NCBI GenBank assembly: GCA_049487715.1
Contig: CP150549.1
Span: 868,001-932,000, forward strand
Source: Pycnococcus provasolii
Lineage: Eukaryota; Chlorophyta; Pseudoscourfieldiophyceae; Pseudoscourfieldiales
Direction: 5' to 3'
Length of the DNA stretch: 64,000 nucleotides
Part shown: positions 1 through 10,084 of the stretch, one piece after another
How positions within the stretch are numbered: the first letter of the stretch is position 1
Layout of the letters: every line of letters starts with the position of its first letter
The notes under the pieces: model-generated
What the model was told of the DNA's origin: nothing
Databases searched by the model: none
Seen by the model: the letters and a program-made list of their open reading frames with translations, nothing else
Program-made: the position numbers and the translations under genes

Positions 1-1
1 G

Positions 2-142
2 GCGGAGGCGTACGGCGTGAGCGGCGATGTTGTAAGCCGCGTCTCCGAGGATGCGTCGAGGATGGGCTTGCCACCCGCGCTTGGTCAGTATCTGACATCG
101 ATGAAGGGTGTACTTAAGAAGAGAGCTCAAAGCTTGGCGTAA
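2..142 (+). CDS. 3' end of an unidentified protein-coding gene (partial)
   Basis: A frame open from the left edge of the window ends in TAA at 140-142 and gives 46 residues, starting AEAYGVSGDVVSRVSED and ending KKRAQSLA. The composition (alternating polar and hydrophobic residues with a basic tail) looks like the helical C-terminus of a real protein. It converges with the cyclophilin gene on the other strand. I do not recognise the family, and the rest of the gene lies outside the window. Confidence 0.55.
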   Translation, partial: AEAYGVSGDVVSRVSEDASRMGLPPALGQYLTSMKGVLKKRAQSLA

Positions 143-451
143 AGCATGCACTGCTGTGCGTCTACATATTGACGATTTGGTGAGTTTTTTTTTCAATTTG
201 TTGTTTTGTTTGGATGATGATGATGAATGAAGTTGTGTGTTTTGTAAAGAGAAGTACGACTTTTGGATATGTTATAAAGCTGTGGAACCAAAGCAGAGAG
301 AACTTTCGTTACAAGCACTTTAGTTGTCGTCCCCAAAAACAAATAGCCCAACCACACAGTATAATCTATCCATAGTTCTGTTATTTTTTTTTCTTGCTGT
401 ATTTTTGTGTGGTTTATCTTAACTATGCACTCCCGCGAGCTCAAGGTTTAC
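143..451. other. intergenic, convergent 3' regions
   Basis: This spacer lies between two converging genes. It holds T-rich runs and a short ATG-type trinucleotide run near 212-227. I see no convincing coding frame or RNA gene in it; the ORF on the minus strand (193-444) is low-complexity His/Lys/Thr and probably untranslated. Confidence 0.5.
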
Positions 452-967
452 TTAAGACAGCTGTCCGCAGTCGGCGACGACGACAGGCTTGGCCGTCTTT
501 CCGCTCGACGATCCAACACCCTCAACCTTCTTCACGACGTCCATGCCGCCGGTGACGGAGCCGAAGACGCAGTGCTTTCCGTCGAGCCACGGCGTGGGGA
601 CGGTGCAGAGGAAGAACTGGCTTCCGTTGGTGTTGGGTCCGGCGTTGGCCATGGAGAGGATTCCCGGTCCCGTGTGCTTCAGCGTGAAGTTCTCGTCCGG
701 GAACTTGGAGCCGTAGATGGACTCTCCACCGGTACCGTTTCCGGCGGTGAAGTCACCTCCCTGGCACATGAAGTCTGTGATGACGCGGTGGAAGCTGGAT
801 CCCTTGAAGTGCAGCGGCTTTCCCGACTTGCCGACGCCCTTCTCTCCCGTGCAGAGCGCGCGGAAGTTCTCCGCCGTCTTGGGAGTGACGTCGGCGCGGA
901 GCGTCATTTCGATGCGTCCCGCGGGCGCGCCGCCGATGGTGATGTCGAAGAAAACAACAGGGTTCGC
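452..967 (-). CDS. cyclophilin-type peptidyl-prolyl cis-trans isomerase
   Basis: This is a single-domain cyclophilin, which catalyses proline cis-trans isomerisation in the cytosol. The main exon encodes 171 residues. It carries the family landmarks: [10 protein letters not shown] at the start, FHRVI (catalytic Arg), [22 protein letters not shown] and TPWLDGKH. These make a full-length CypA-like enzyme without targeting extensions. The codon before the first Ala is TAG and the preceding bases read TTACTTACTAG, a good 3' splice site, so the exon starts at 967 and the initiator Met lies in an upstream exon. The best candidate is an ATG at 1364-1362 followed directly by a GTGCGT donor, giving MANPVVFFD, the usual start of plant and algal cyclophilins, and an intron of 394 nt. 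Exon 1 is inferred; the identity of the protein is not in doubt. Confidence 0.93.
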   Translation of the reverse strand, partial: ANPVVFFDITIGGAPAGRIEMTLRADVTPKTAENFRALCTGEKGVGKSGKPLHFKGSSFHRVITDFMCQGGDFTAGNGTGGESIYGSKFPDENFTLKHTGPGILSMANAGPNTNGSQFFLCTVPTPWLDGKHCVFGSVTGGMDVVKKVEGVGSSSGKTAKPVVVADCGQLS

Positions 968-1361
968 CTAGTAAGTAAAAACAGTTGTTGTATATTATAT
1001 GTAGTGTGTGTGTATGGTATATATATATCAAGTAAGTATGAGTGCGAAAACAAGACCCAAAGAAAGATCAAAAGCCCACACCAACACCCTAAAGCCACTG
1101 CGATCCCACGTTACTTGACAAAGGGTTTGATCACTTGACATGCGCATACAAGAGACACAGCGAGATCAACTACGATCAAACGCAATAATAATAATGCCAC
1201 ATGCCGCAGAGAAGAGCAAGGACCCCATTGATCAGGAAAGTGAAATCATAAAAAAAAAACAGCAAAGTACACCAAACAAGTGGTATAAGCAAGTCAATAT
1301 AATAAAGCACCATACAACACCAACCACAGATCTTGATCCCACCATTCACCATTGCACGCAC
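968..1361 (-). other. putative intron 1 of the cyclophilin gene
   Basis: This is the inferred intron between an isolated ATG (1364-1362) and the cyclophilin body. The donor is GTGCGT and the acceptor TTACTAG. It is AT-rich compared with flanking exons and contains AATAATAATAAT-like runs. It shares no visible sequence with the three introner-like introns elsewhere in the window. Three other ATG-GT positions lie within 60 bp, so the exact donor needs transcript data. Confidence 0.45.
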
Positions 1362-1364
1362 CAT

Positions 1365-1866
1365 GGTTCTGATGAGATGAACTTGTGTGAGAGTTGAAAA
1401 TGACTGGGAGGGGGTGCGGCGAAAGCAGCTAAAGGCGGGTCAACGAACACCCCCTGAAGGACCTCCCTGAAGGGGTGCTTTTAGGGTTTCGCCCGGCCCT
1501 ACTAGAGCCACTAAAAAGTTTTTTAGAGGGACTGAAAAAAATCTATATCACCTCAGATGAACTCATCAGACACACCTCATCAGAGAAACCTCAGAGGCCC
1601 GATCACGGGCACATAGGATGGTATATTTTTTTTACTAGGTTCAAGAGGGGATCCCCACATCATCCTTGAGGGGATCCCGCTAAAGTTTACATGAACCCCT
1701 AACCGCTAACCCCTAACCCGAAAGGTCTCTCCGGAGTCCGGAATCCCGCACGCCTCTTCTCATATATGGGCCGAACCATTCCTCCAGTACATACCTTTAT
1801 TTTTTTTCCAAAGACACATAAGCCTCGTGAGTGCGTGCGTGCTTGCGTGCTTGCGTGCGTGCGTGC
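1365..1866. other. divergent promoter region with telomere-like words and a TGCG repeat
   Basis: This region lies between the cyclophilin gene (minus) and the PCIF1-like gene (plus). It contains a cluster of telomere-like words at 1694-1719 (CCCCTAACC repeated with variants). A GTGCGTGCTTGC-type microsatellite at about 1828-1866 runs up to the start codon. The telomere-like words lie about 150 bp upstream of the PCIF1-like start, a position compatible with plant telo-box promoter elements. Confidence 0.4.
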
Positions 1867-3534
1867 ATGATGGAGGCAAAGAAGTCGCATCATAAGACTC
1901 CGAATTCGACTCCGAATTCGACTCCGAAGACTCCGAAGAATTCGAATATGCGTAATAATAAGCGCAAACATCAGGTTGTTTTTCATGGGTTATCATCACA
2001 CTCGGACATGATGGACATGATGGATGATACGACGCTAGAGATATGGGACAGTACGAAGTACAACATTCCTGTTCACTCTGGAACCGTTGGGGTTGGTGGT
2101 GGTGGTGGTAATGGTGGTTTGAATCCTAAGAATCATGAACGTGGTGGTTCGTTTTCATGCAACTCTACGGAAGAAAACAACGCCGTCACGTGGGCGCAGC
2201 AACAACTCTATCTTGCAAAATTAACCTTAAGGAATAGCAACGCATTCACATTACCCAAGCCGGCTCACGAACTCCTCAGAAGAAAAGCTGCGTCAAAACT
2301 CAGATCGGCACTATTACGAGGTGTTAGACAAGCCAACCGTAACGACCCCAAAAGAGCAAAGAACAAACCGCCGCCACTCGCATACGAAAGGTGGGCCGCA
2401 CGAGACGTGCTAAGAAGAACTACTACAGAACTGCTTCTGCCCTCATCTGGAGTCGTCGACCCCGCTCTTGCACGCGACTTATCCAGGCACACGATGCGTG
2501 GTGCCGACGCACAGGCTCTTGCCACGAGCCTCGCAGACGAGGCGAAAACTGCAGCAGACGCGCTCAAGACAAACACGGAGAATGAAGAAGAGCGCAAGCA
2601 AGAGCGCATTTATTGCACAAAATGCGGGGCAGAGATGCTCGCCGTCGCGCTTGGTGCACCAGAGGCCAAGCCGTACTTTACGGTGAGCGATGCACACTAC
2701 AAGAAGCTGAAAATGCTCTACGACGACAACGAAGGCAGCGATGATGAGCAGGCATTCCTACGCGCTCTGTTTTGCCTTTTGTGCCGGTACGACGCTCTGG
2801 GAGGTGCGGGATATCAGTGTGCATTGCCCAACAAGTGCTTCGACGCGATGCGAAAGGCGGTGTGCGCGAATGGCGAGTGCTTTGCAAGCCCGCTGAATTG
2901 CAGAACACACGCGTACTGCAGTGCATTCCCCGACACGGATGGCGCATTCGGATCTGCGGGAAGCTTTCGAAACTTTTATCCAGAGTTTGGCAGTTTCGAA
3001 GCCAACCCGATTTTTGTTCCTGAGACGATGTCGATGATGGCTACGCACTGCGAGTCTCTGCTGGAGGCGGCAGAGCAAGGGAAACCAGGCAAATACGACG
3101 ACGGCAACACCAGCAAGGCTGAGGATAAAAAGCAAAGGCACTGTGGCAAGCCACGCTCGCTTTCCTTCTGCGTGGTGGTTCCCGTGTGGAAAGAGTGCAA
3201 GTTCTACGGCGCTCTCATGCGCAGTGCGTTCCGTCGCGGCGAGCCAATCGTTCTTTCCGCGGAACATCACGTCTACGTCGATGGGGCACAGCACGCGCGT
3301 CCATCGTCTGAGCGAGAGAGACCGTCGTCGTATGACACCGCCATCTTCTTCCTTCAGACGAAGCGAGCATCCGATCGATGGCCTTGTGGCGAGGAGCAAC
3401 GCGTCGCGATTCGCCAAGCATTTGCTGGCGACATTCTCGCAAAAGCAAAGTCCAGTGCCGGTGCAAGCTCCACGGTAGGTGAGCCTCAGCTCCAATGGAG
3501 CCGCGTGTACAAAAAGAAGAAAGTGAAAAGGTAA
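1867..3534 (+). CDS. PCIF1: PCIF1/CAPAM-like mRNA cap N6-methyltransferase homologue with NPIF in place of NPPF
   Basis: The C-terminal half matches the PCIF1 family, enzymes that methylate N6 of cap-adjacent adenosine in mRNA. Recognisable blocks include ECFASPLNC, YCSAFPDTD, FGSAGSF, GSFEANPIF and LSFCVVVPVW, in the family order, followed by a final block with TAIFFLQ. The catalytic tetrapeptide is normally NPPF; here residues 380-383 read NPIF (3004-3015). The SAM-site neighbours look intact. I see no N-terminal WW domain; the first 60 residues are Lys/Thr/Asn/Gly-rich and probably disordered. The C-terminus is very basic (KKKKVKR) and may be a nuclear signal. The reading frame extends 12 codons upstream through a TGCG microsatellite, so I start at the tandem ATG at 1867 (555 residues). 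Active enzyme and catalytically dead reader are both possible. Confidence 0.85.
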   Translation: MMEAKKSHHKTPNSTPNSTPKTPKNSNMRNNKRKHQVVFHGLSSHSDMMDMMDDTTLEIWDSTKYNIPVHSGTVGVGGGGGNGGLNPKNHERGGSFSCNSTEENNAVTWAQQQLYLAKLTLRNSNAFTLPKPAHELLRRKAASKLRSALLRGVRQANRNDPKRAKNKPPPLAYERWAARDVLRRTTTELLLPSSGVVDPALARDLSRHTMRGADAQALATSLADEAKTAADALKTNTENEEERKQERIYCTKCGAEMLAVALGAPEAKPYFTVSDAHYKKLKMLYDDNEGSDDEQAFLRALFCLLCRYDALGGAGYQCALPNKCFDAMRKAVCANGECFASPLNCRTHAYCSAFPDTDGAFGSAGSFRNFYPEFGSFEANPIFVPETMSMMATHCESLLEAAEQGKPGKYDDGNTSKAEDKKQRHCGKPRSLSFCVVVPVWKECKFYGALMRSAFRRGEPIVLSAEHHVYVDGAQHARPSSERERPSSYDTAIFFLQTKRASDRWPCGEEQRVAIRQAFAGDILAKAKSSAGASSTVGEPQLQWSRVYKKKKVKR

Positions 3535-3769
3535 AACATTATTAATATGACAATGCAATAGCGCTCAATATGTATGTGACAGGACTTTATCTGATCATAT
3601 CTCTCACACCCCCGCGATTTAGGCAGGTAGATAGAACCCCGAAATTCCTGCCCTCTGAATGGAATCAGGGGTTTGATTTTTGCACTATTCTGTCGTCGTT
3701 GGTCAATCACAACCAGTCTGTGGTGATCCGTCGCGATATTGATTCTTCGGCGGTATTAACTTTTTCGTG

Positions 3770-4944
3770 ATGGCGCGCCCGTCATCCGCCGCGCCTACTA
3801 CCTTTATATCGCACGACGCGCTTTTGGGTCTGTGCAACGCCGCCTTAACTGCCGCCGGTGCACACGGAGATACGGCGCACTCCGCCTCGCTCGCCCTAAT
3901 AGCCGCGCACGTCTCCGGCAAGTACGCGCACGGACTCACGCGTCTCTCGTCTCTGTGCGACTCCCTTCGCAGTGGAGAGGCTTCGGATACACCTGCGAAG
4001 ATTCGTAGAGTTTCACCCGCACTCGTTCGCATTGATGCCATGGAAAATCTAATCTTCCCGGCGTACGACCACGCCGCGACTCATCTGGCTGAGATGGCAT
4101 CCTCAAGTGGTCTTGCCGCCGCCGCCGTCATTAACGCGAGAGGAGTGTTTGGACCACTGTGGTATGCCGCAGAAAGAGTCGTGAAAGAATCCAATAACAA
4201 GTGCGCGGCGCTCGTGCTATGCAACTCTGCAGCATTCGTTGCGCCGGAAAATGGCGGAACGAAACGAATCTTTGGAACGAATCCGTTTTGCTTTGCTTGG
4301 CCAAGGCCTGATGGCAAACTGCCCATGGTCGTCGACTTTGCAACTGCTGCTTCAAGCCGTGGCGAAATTGTCAAACGGGCCTCCAACGGAACGCCCATTC
4401 CATCCGAGTGGGCTGTCGATGCAAACGGCATGCCAACGACGGACGCCAGCAAGGCTCTCGAAGGTGCCCAATTGTGCTTTGGTGGACATAAAGGTAAGTC
4501 TATCCACCTCTAACCAACCCGTGGCGGATAAGCAACAATCACTAACAACCTACCATAATACACTGAATAAACCCAGGCCAGTGCCTTTCGCTCGTCGTCG
4601 AGCTCATGGGATCGTGCCTGCTGGGGACGGCACTTGGCATGGACGCGAGCGATGCAGACCAGCAAAAGGAGGCTGGGCATATGAAGCGTGGCCTACTAAT
4701 CGTCGCTTTCGACATCGACAAATGTGCCGAGAATGGACATGCACAAGCACTCGCAGATGCCGAAAGGCTATTCGACGCCATGCCACGTGTACCGGGGGAT
4801 GCACGCACGCACGCGCGTGCAAAAGCAGAAGAAAATGACGGCATGATTTCTATTGATGCAAATCTGCTTGCTAAAATTAAAGAGCTCACCAAAGCTGACG
4901 AGGACGACGCCGATGTACCGGCGGCGAAGCGCGCGAGACAATAA
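3770..4944 (+). CDS. LDH2/MDH2-family NAD(P)-dependent malate / L-lactate-type dehydrogenase
   Basis: There are two exons, 3770-4493 and 4577-4944, giving 363 residues. The fold is the LDH2 superfamily (malate, ureidoglycolate, sulfolactate and related 2-hydroxyacid dehydrogenases), not the classical Rossmann LDH. Family marks are the N-terminal KYAHGLTRL block with the catalytic-type His, ARGVFGPLWYA, the nucleotide-site segment around TNPFCFAWP, and GGHKGQCLSLVVELMGS, which is restored only by splicing. The donor (aaag/GTAAGT) and acceptor (CCCAG/gcc) give a phase-1 junction. The start is ATG 3770; a GTG precedes it. The C-terminus ends in a short acidic/basic tail. I see no targeting peptide. 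The substrate cannot be told from sequence alone. The gene converges with the DHHC gene 49 bp downstream. Confidence 0.88.
4494..4576 (+). other. introner-like intron in the LDH2-family gene
   Basis: This is an 83-nt phase-1 intron. It opens with GTAAGTCTATCC, then has CTCTAACCAACCCGTGG, GGATAAG, and a branch-point-like CACTAAC, ending AAACCCAG. The first half aligns by eye with the introns at 7677-7748 and 18199-18284 in unrelated genes, with the same order of blocks. Splicing restores a conserved LDH2 motif across the junction, so it is a real intron. Confidence 0.8.
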
Positions 4945-4993
4945 AAAAAATTTGGTAACATATTAAAGTAACTTGAAGTTGTACATTAGACGC

Positions 4994-6340
4994 CTATTCA
5001 ATCTTCCTGCGATGTGGCACCCGTCTTCCAAACACGCTGTCACGCAAATACGCATGGCGCGTGACGACGAGTTGCCCCAGCGCCGTGAGCACACGTACTG
5101 TGAGAGAGCAGAGACGCACGCAAACCTCAAAAACACTTCGAATGCCATGACTGTCACTGCCGCCACCACCAGCGTCGTCGTCGTCGTCTTGCTCATCTAT
5201 CTCGTCCCTCGCGTTGTCAATGACGTCGTCGAGCGGGAAGACGTGCACGACGCCAAAGATGCCAAGAAACATGCTGAAGCCAGCTGCGGCAAAACACACC
5301 GGATCCATGACCAAGTGAAAGAACATCCAAGCAAGCCACGTAGGCGATGACGACGAGGAATCAGCCGGCCAACTCTGCGCAGCGTAGTCGTACGCGATAT
5401 CGCGCATCAGCATAGACCAACTCAAGGCAGCGATGGCGCCCGCAAAGTTCACGCCGACAAACAGTGCGACGTTACGTTTCGATATACATCTGCCAAGAAC
5501 GCTGCAGTGGTGGTCAAAGTCGAGCACGCACACCTTGCAAATGCGACAGTGGTGCGTTCGCCAATTCTGGCCAGAGGATAGGTCGCTAGTTTTGGGTGGA
5601 CGCTGCACGTCGCACTGCGGGCACCGCTCCGCTCCCGCAGCGGCCCACTCGGCTGCGCGCGGGTGCGGCGCGTGTGGTCGAAGGTATCCCGGGTCAACCC
5701 ACCAAATGAGCACGATACAAGCGCCAAGCACGCTCGTACTCGCACGCAAGACAAGCAGTGGAACGGACCACGACGAATTGTGAACTTCCTGCTGCAGCCA
5801 CTCCGCGAGCGTCACGAGTGCCGCCGTTCCAGCAATTATAGCGCCCATGCCTCGCAAGCACTCGTACCTCTGCTTTTTCGGTGCGTGGCAGCATGCTTTT
5901 CTCCAGAGCGGCATCGCTGCGTATCGTGTTGCGTACTGCACGGCACGTTTCCTACGCCTCGCTTGGGATTGTGACGCCGCATCCACGCCAACCTGCATGC
6001 GAGCATCCACATCACCACGAGGCAATGAGTCCCCACCACCACCACCACCACCACTAAAGAATGTGTGTTCAGAACGACATTCTTTCTTCAGAACAGACAA
6101 ACCAGAACGAGAACGAGAACGCGATGCGAAGGAGGAGGAGGCGACATGGTGTGTCGCTCCTCGTCGTCGTCGTCGACGCCTCCTCCAACCTCGAAGGAGG
6201 ACGACGACGACGACATGAGATAAGGCGAGCGAGCGATGAAAACGATTGATGGGCACCGAAGATTTGGCGAAGGGATTGGGGGTCCGGAAAGGTTTTACAC
6301 GTTCCTTTCTTCTGAAACCCCCATTCGTAGAGTAATCCAA
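4994..6340 (-). CDS. DHHC-type protein S-palmitoyltransferase
   Basis: This is a DHHC-CRD enzyme that attaches palmitate to cysteines of membrane-associated proteins, probably in Golgi or other endomembranes. The Cys-rich domain runs from about residue 240 (CPQCDVQRP) through HHCRICKVCVLDFDHHC, with the catalytic DHHC at 276-279 and the usual downstream RCISKRN. Hydrophobic segments at about 165-183, 194-216, 292-312 and 335-370 fit the four-pass topology. The N-terminal 114 residues are Arg-, Ser- and Gly-rich low complexity coming from CGT/CCA trinucleotide runs. A second ATG at 5998 would give a 334-residue protein of normal size and may be the true start. An acidic Asp/Gly stretch follows the last membrane segment. 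Confidence 0.87.
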   Translation of the reverse strand: MDYSTNGGFRRKERVKPFRTPNPFAKSSVPINRFHRSLALSHVVVVVLLRGWRRRRRRRRGATHHVASSSFASRSRSRSGLSVLKKECRSEHTFFSGGGGGGGDSLPRGDVDARMQVGVDAASQSQARRRKRAVQYATRYAAMPLWRKACCHAPKKQRYECLRGMGAIIAGTAALVTLAEWLQQEVHNSSWSVPLLVLRASTSVLGACIVLIWWVDPGYLRPHAPHPRAAEWAAAGAERCPQCDVQRPPKTSDLSSGQNWRTHHCRICKVCVLDFDHHCSVLGRCISKRNVALFVGVNFAGAIAALSWSMLMRDIAYDYAAQSWPADSSSSSPTWLAWMFFHLVMDPVCFAAAGFSMFLGIFGVVHVFPLDDVIDNARDEIDEQDDDDDAGGGGSDSHGIRSVFEVCVRLCSLTVRVLTALGQLVVTRHAYLRDSVFGRRVPHRRKIE

Positions 6341-6639
6341 AACCCCAGGGGAAGTCCCAATAAAACTTTAACGTTCAAGAGGTTCAAGAGAAAACGACCT
6401 TCTTCACCACAGGTTAACCACAAACCACACTCGGTCGCTCCACGGCTCCACACAGGTAGAACTATCCCTAGTACTCTGTCTTGGGGGCACCCAACCCTCT
6501 GTGCACTTGGTTGTATTTTGGTTGTGGAGGCTCACATTTCAACGCAAATATATTTTACAAGCCATTTTATTTGACCTTTTCACGTAGAGGTATCGTGTCA
6601 ATACAGGTCAGGTCATGCCTTCTGGAATGTGGATGCAAG
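6341..6639. other. intergenic spacer
   Basis: This spacer lies between the 5' end of the DHHC gene and the 3' end of the CEP76 gene, both on the minus strand. It contains GTTCAAGAGGTTCAAGAG near 6373 and no convincing coding frame or RNA gene. Confidence 0.4.
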
Positions 6640-9318
6640 TTACGTCTCGACGCCTAGCACGCACCATGCGACGAAAATGCCCTCGGGCATCGCCTCGACG
6701 CGAATGCGCAAGCCGTGACGAACAGGTGAATCCACATTCTTTGGCGCACTCTTCGCGGACTTTTTCGACACCGCCTTCTTCTCGTCGTCATGCGCTAAAA
6801 TCACGTCCAGAAAATCTGACCGGCTTTGCAAAGCCGCGAGCAAATCATCCGCCGAGTCGGCGCGAGACAAAGCTGCACGGACAGGAAGCGCGCGAAATGA
6901 TCGGCCAGGTGCAATGCGCGATCGCACGGCGAGCAGGAAGTCGGCATCCGCGCTTGCGCGCAAACACAGCAGCGAGTCGTCGGGAGCCCTACGAGTGGCC
7001 GAGGCGTAGGATCCCAGCGCCATGTCGAGAGATTTGCTTACTGCAACGTCCCAACGCGCCGCGGGTAGGCTGTTTGCGGCACGCACCGTGTCGAGCATCT
7101 CCAATAGGCGATTTTCTAGACTGTACTCCGCGTAAGCTTCGTAGCGACCCGCACCAAGTCCCGCACCAGCTCCACGGCGGGAAATCAGGCTGGAGAAGGC
7201 GTCCCGCAGAGGTGGTGCACGCGGTGGTGGGAAGTAGGCACGGCTTGTCTCCACGGCTGGCGGATCGCGAAAGGCAACCGCGAGTGGCTCGTTGCTCGAT
7301 GGCGCGAACGGACTGTCGCCATCCAGCGAGGAGGAAGACGGCACGTCGAGCGTATGCCAATACGGAGTCGCAAGAAACCTCCAAACAACTGCAGCATCCG
7401 CCTCGTCGGATACGGCGCGGCATGCTAAGCGACCTGCGGTGTAAGCACCATCTGCGAACGTCAGCGGGCACGTCGAGGGGTCTGAGAATGGGCCGGAGTC
7501 TTGAGGCGCCATTCCGCCAGCCAGCTCAGCCAGCGAGTACCGCGACGCCTTGCGCGCGTCGAAGAGGCTGCTCCCTCCAAGGGAGATTGGGTCGCGCAAA
7601 AGCACCATGGGCGGCGCGGGGCTGAATGCCCGCTCACCTGTCTTTTGCCTCCCAGTCACAACCCACGCATCGAAACCTGTTTCATTTTGTGTATTTGATT
7701 GTTAGTGACTTCTGTTATCCTCCACGGATGGTTGGAGGGTAGACTTACCCATGCTAACCAGAAGGGCTGCTAGAAGATTCGCGGCGTCAAAGGGCGTGGT
7801 GCACCGCCTTAGCAACAAGCAGAGCGGCGCTGCGCGCCACGCCTTCCCGCTCGCCGCGAAGAGCATTCTCGCCGCTGGCGCTTCGCCACGAGGATTCGGC
7901 TCCTCTGCGTGCTCGCCGATTGCGTAGAGCGCCTCCACGAAGCGTGCCGCCTCCATTGCGCTGCCAAAGCAGCGATGCGCGTCAACGCCTTCGACAAATG
8001 TGCTCGCAGGACGGTGGGCACCCATCACATCGCGGGCATAGAGCACGACGTGGCGCTCCTCATCTACATCTTGCTGCTTGCCTTCCAGGGCTGCACCAAC
8101 GCCGAGCTCCTTGGCCCACGCTTCGCATGCACGGTGGAATTTTCTCGCGGCATCGGCGCGCGTGGCATTCGCTTTCAGCACATCCCTGCGATGCTCGCCG
8201 ATGGCGAGTGGTGGTCCTGACAGAAGATGCAGCGGCGGCAGGACGTTCCTCTCTTTCAGCGATGCCGGGGCGTGGAAAGCCTCCAGCCAGACCTCCGCGA
8301 TTGCCGCTGACGGCGTGGCATGTGCACCAGACTCCGGCGACCGAAGTTCGACGTTGATCCCTAGTCGCGCGCTCGGCGCCTCAAGAACCGACCTCCAGTC
8401 GACAGCGGCGATGCCCACGACGCGCTCCAGGACGCGCTCGCGCTCGCCGTCTGTGGCAGGTGCGTATGCGGCGAGCGGGCGCCGCTGCACGAGAGCCAGG
8501 TGAATGCGGCTTTCGTACTCTAGCAGCGATGATCGCGACGTTCTGTTTCTTTGCTTCTGCGCCGGTTGCTGCCTTGTCGCAACGGGCGGTAGTGCGACTG
8601 TGACAGCAGCGTCTTCGACGTCGAAGTCCAGCGAAGGGTCGCACAGCGAGCTGGCAAACCGCTCACCTCGAAAGAGACCTACAATCTGCACGGCACCTCC
8701 TGCGTACTCTCCCCCCGGCGCGTCGTCGAGGAACTCGAGCGCAGCCTTGACACGAGGTATTCGCACGTGCACGATGGCTGACGAGTTTTCCGCGTCGTAT
8801 GGCGCTTCGTTTCCGACGTTCTTTCCGCCGCTCGTCGCCGCCTCGTCGTCTTCGTCGACTCGTTCTGTTGACGAAGGCGCGATATCGAACGTGGTTGGTG
8901 GTTTCGCCGGCTGCTCGCTTGTGTCAAAGTTGGGTGCTGGTGCGGGCTGTGCTTTCTTTTTATTTTTCTTCTTTGTTTTCTGCGCAGCAGCGTGTCTTCT
9001 CGGCACGACGGGTGTAACTTTCGCGACATCAGCGATAGCCGTGGCGACAGCACCCGTTTTCTTGAGTTGCTTGACGAGTTCGTTGATTGCGTCAGGCGCT
9101 AATCCAGAAGAAGAGTCGCAAGAATCCCCAGAGAGTTTCCCCAGTAGTGAGTTGTTTGCCCCCGCCAATACGAGTCTTAAAGAGCTTAGCACCGAAGGGT
9201 CGCTTGCCAGGCGACGCTTGAGGAGCGTGACAGCATCCATACCCCCGGGAACTGCTTCTTCTTTGAAAGAAGGGGCACCTGCGGCTGACGTGTGCTCCGA
9301 CATGGAGGAGGCGGCCAT
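6640..9318 (-). CDS. CEP76: CEP76 homologue (centrosomal protein of 76 kDa)
   Basis: There are two exons, 9318-7749 and 7676-6640, joined in phase 1, giving 868 residues. The N-terminal helical block (LKRRLASDP, then INELVKQLKKTGAV) matches the CEP76 N-terminus. A C2-like region follows, then the transglutaminase-like fold with NLLAALLVSMG / FDAWVVTGR, which is contiguous only after splicing. The C-terminus has the CEP76-type LRIRVEAMPEGIFVAW strand pair. CEP76 limits centriole re-duplication in animals and is conserved in ciliated eukaryotes, so a centriole or basal-body role is expected. The protein is longer than the animal one because of a Lys-rich (KKKNKKK) and acidic linker near residues 110-170. 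The first ATG is at 9318, preceded by an in-frame GTG. Confidence 0.82.
7677..7748 (-). other. introner-like intron in the CEP76 gene
   Basis: This is a 72-nt phase-1 intron read on the minus strand. It starts GTAAGTCTACCC, continues CTCCAACCATCCGTGGAGG and ATAACAG, has CACTAAC as a likely branch point, and ends GAAACAG. It shares block order and most bases of its first half with the introns at 4494-4576 and 18199-18284. The exon base before the donor is G, as in the other two. Confidence 0.8.
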
Positions 9319-10084
9319 CACTCCCCTTGGGTGGGCCCCACGAGAGAAATGGGCAACGGCCAGACTGCCAGAGGGGAGGAACTCGGGTTACGAAAGGTTA
9401 AGGGCGCGAAAGCAATAAAAATCCCTCCCATCAATCGATTCCCCTCTAAAACTAAAAGGTTAGGAAGTAGCTACGGTAGAGACGACCTCTTGGCCTTAAA
9501 CCCTAACCCATTACTGTAACCCTACAGTAGACTACCGTAGACACAGTAGACTATTATTACCGTAGACACCTATCGTACATAGACCTCCTGGACCTCCCCT
9601 ACCTAGTAGCACTGGCCTTAAACCCTAACCCACTACAGTAACCCTAGACTACTCTACACGGGATGGATGGGCACGAAGGTTAGGGTTATATGGTTCGGGT
9701 TAGGGTTCTATGGGCACCAACCTGTTCCCCGGGTGGGGGGTCTCTCGCGCTGAACCAGCGTGCGTTACTGTACCCTTTTTCTTTCGTTCTTCCCCCTTTT
9801 CTTTTCTCTCGCCACTTGGACTTCTCCCTTTTGGAATTGGGCCAACCAAGGGCATTAATCTCACCTTAAGATTGGCGTTTCTTTTTTTTCAGTTTCTTTC
9901 AGTTTGTTTTTTTTGGCCTTAAGCCTTAAGCTTGCTCCGTGTTATCCGTTGCCTTAAGCTTGCTCCGTGTTATCCGTTGAACTTGCTCTTGAACTTCCTC
10001 TTGAACGGCGTTTACTTGTGTTCTCTCTGCTTCCATTTGTCTCTGGTTCGACTCGCGCATTTGTTTTTGTGCAGATAGATAGAT
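9319..10084. other. divergent promoter region with telomere-like words and duplicated segments
   Basis: This region lies between CEP76 (minus) and the small Cys-motif gene (plus). A segment of about 34 bp beginning TGGCCTTAAACCCTAACCC occurs at 9491 and again at 9613. Further GGTTAGGGTT words are at 9678 and 9698. GTAGACTACC-type short repeats fill 9525-9575. A 28-bp tandem duplication sits at 9923-9978. No coding frame is convincing here. Confidence 0.5.
9923..9978. repeat. two-copy 28-bp tandem repeat
   Basis: Two adjacent perfect copies of a 28-bp unit, beginning GCCTTAAGCTTGCTCC and ending GTTATCCGTT, at 9923-9950 and 9951-9978. They lie about 110-160 bp upstream of the start codon of the following gene, in its leader or promoter. 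A degenerate continuation with repeated TTGAACTT follows. Confidence 0.85.

Noticed and set aside
3467-3534. A GTAGGTGAG donor-like site near the end of the PCIF1-like gene
   Set aside because: The unspliced frame continues to a basic C-terminus and stop with no better downstream exon, so no intron is needed.
2758-3558. 266-residue ORF opposite the PCIF1-like gene
   Set aside because: It is antisense to a gene with clear family motifs; the Arg/Leu/Ser-rich content is typical of shadow frames in GC-rich DNA.
8504-9418. 304-residue plus-strand ORF opposite CEP76
   Set aside because: Low-complexity Ser/Ala/Phe content and full overlap with the well-supported CEP76 exon.
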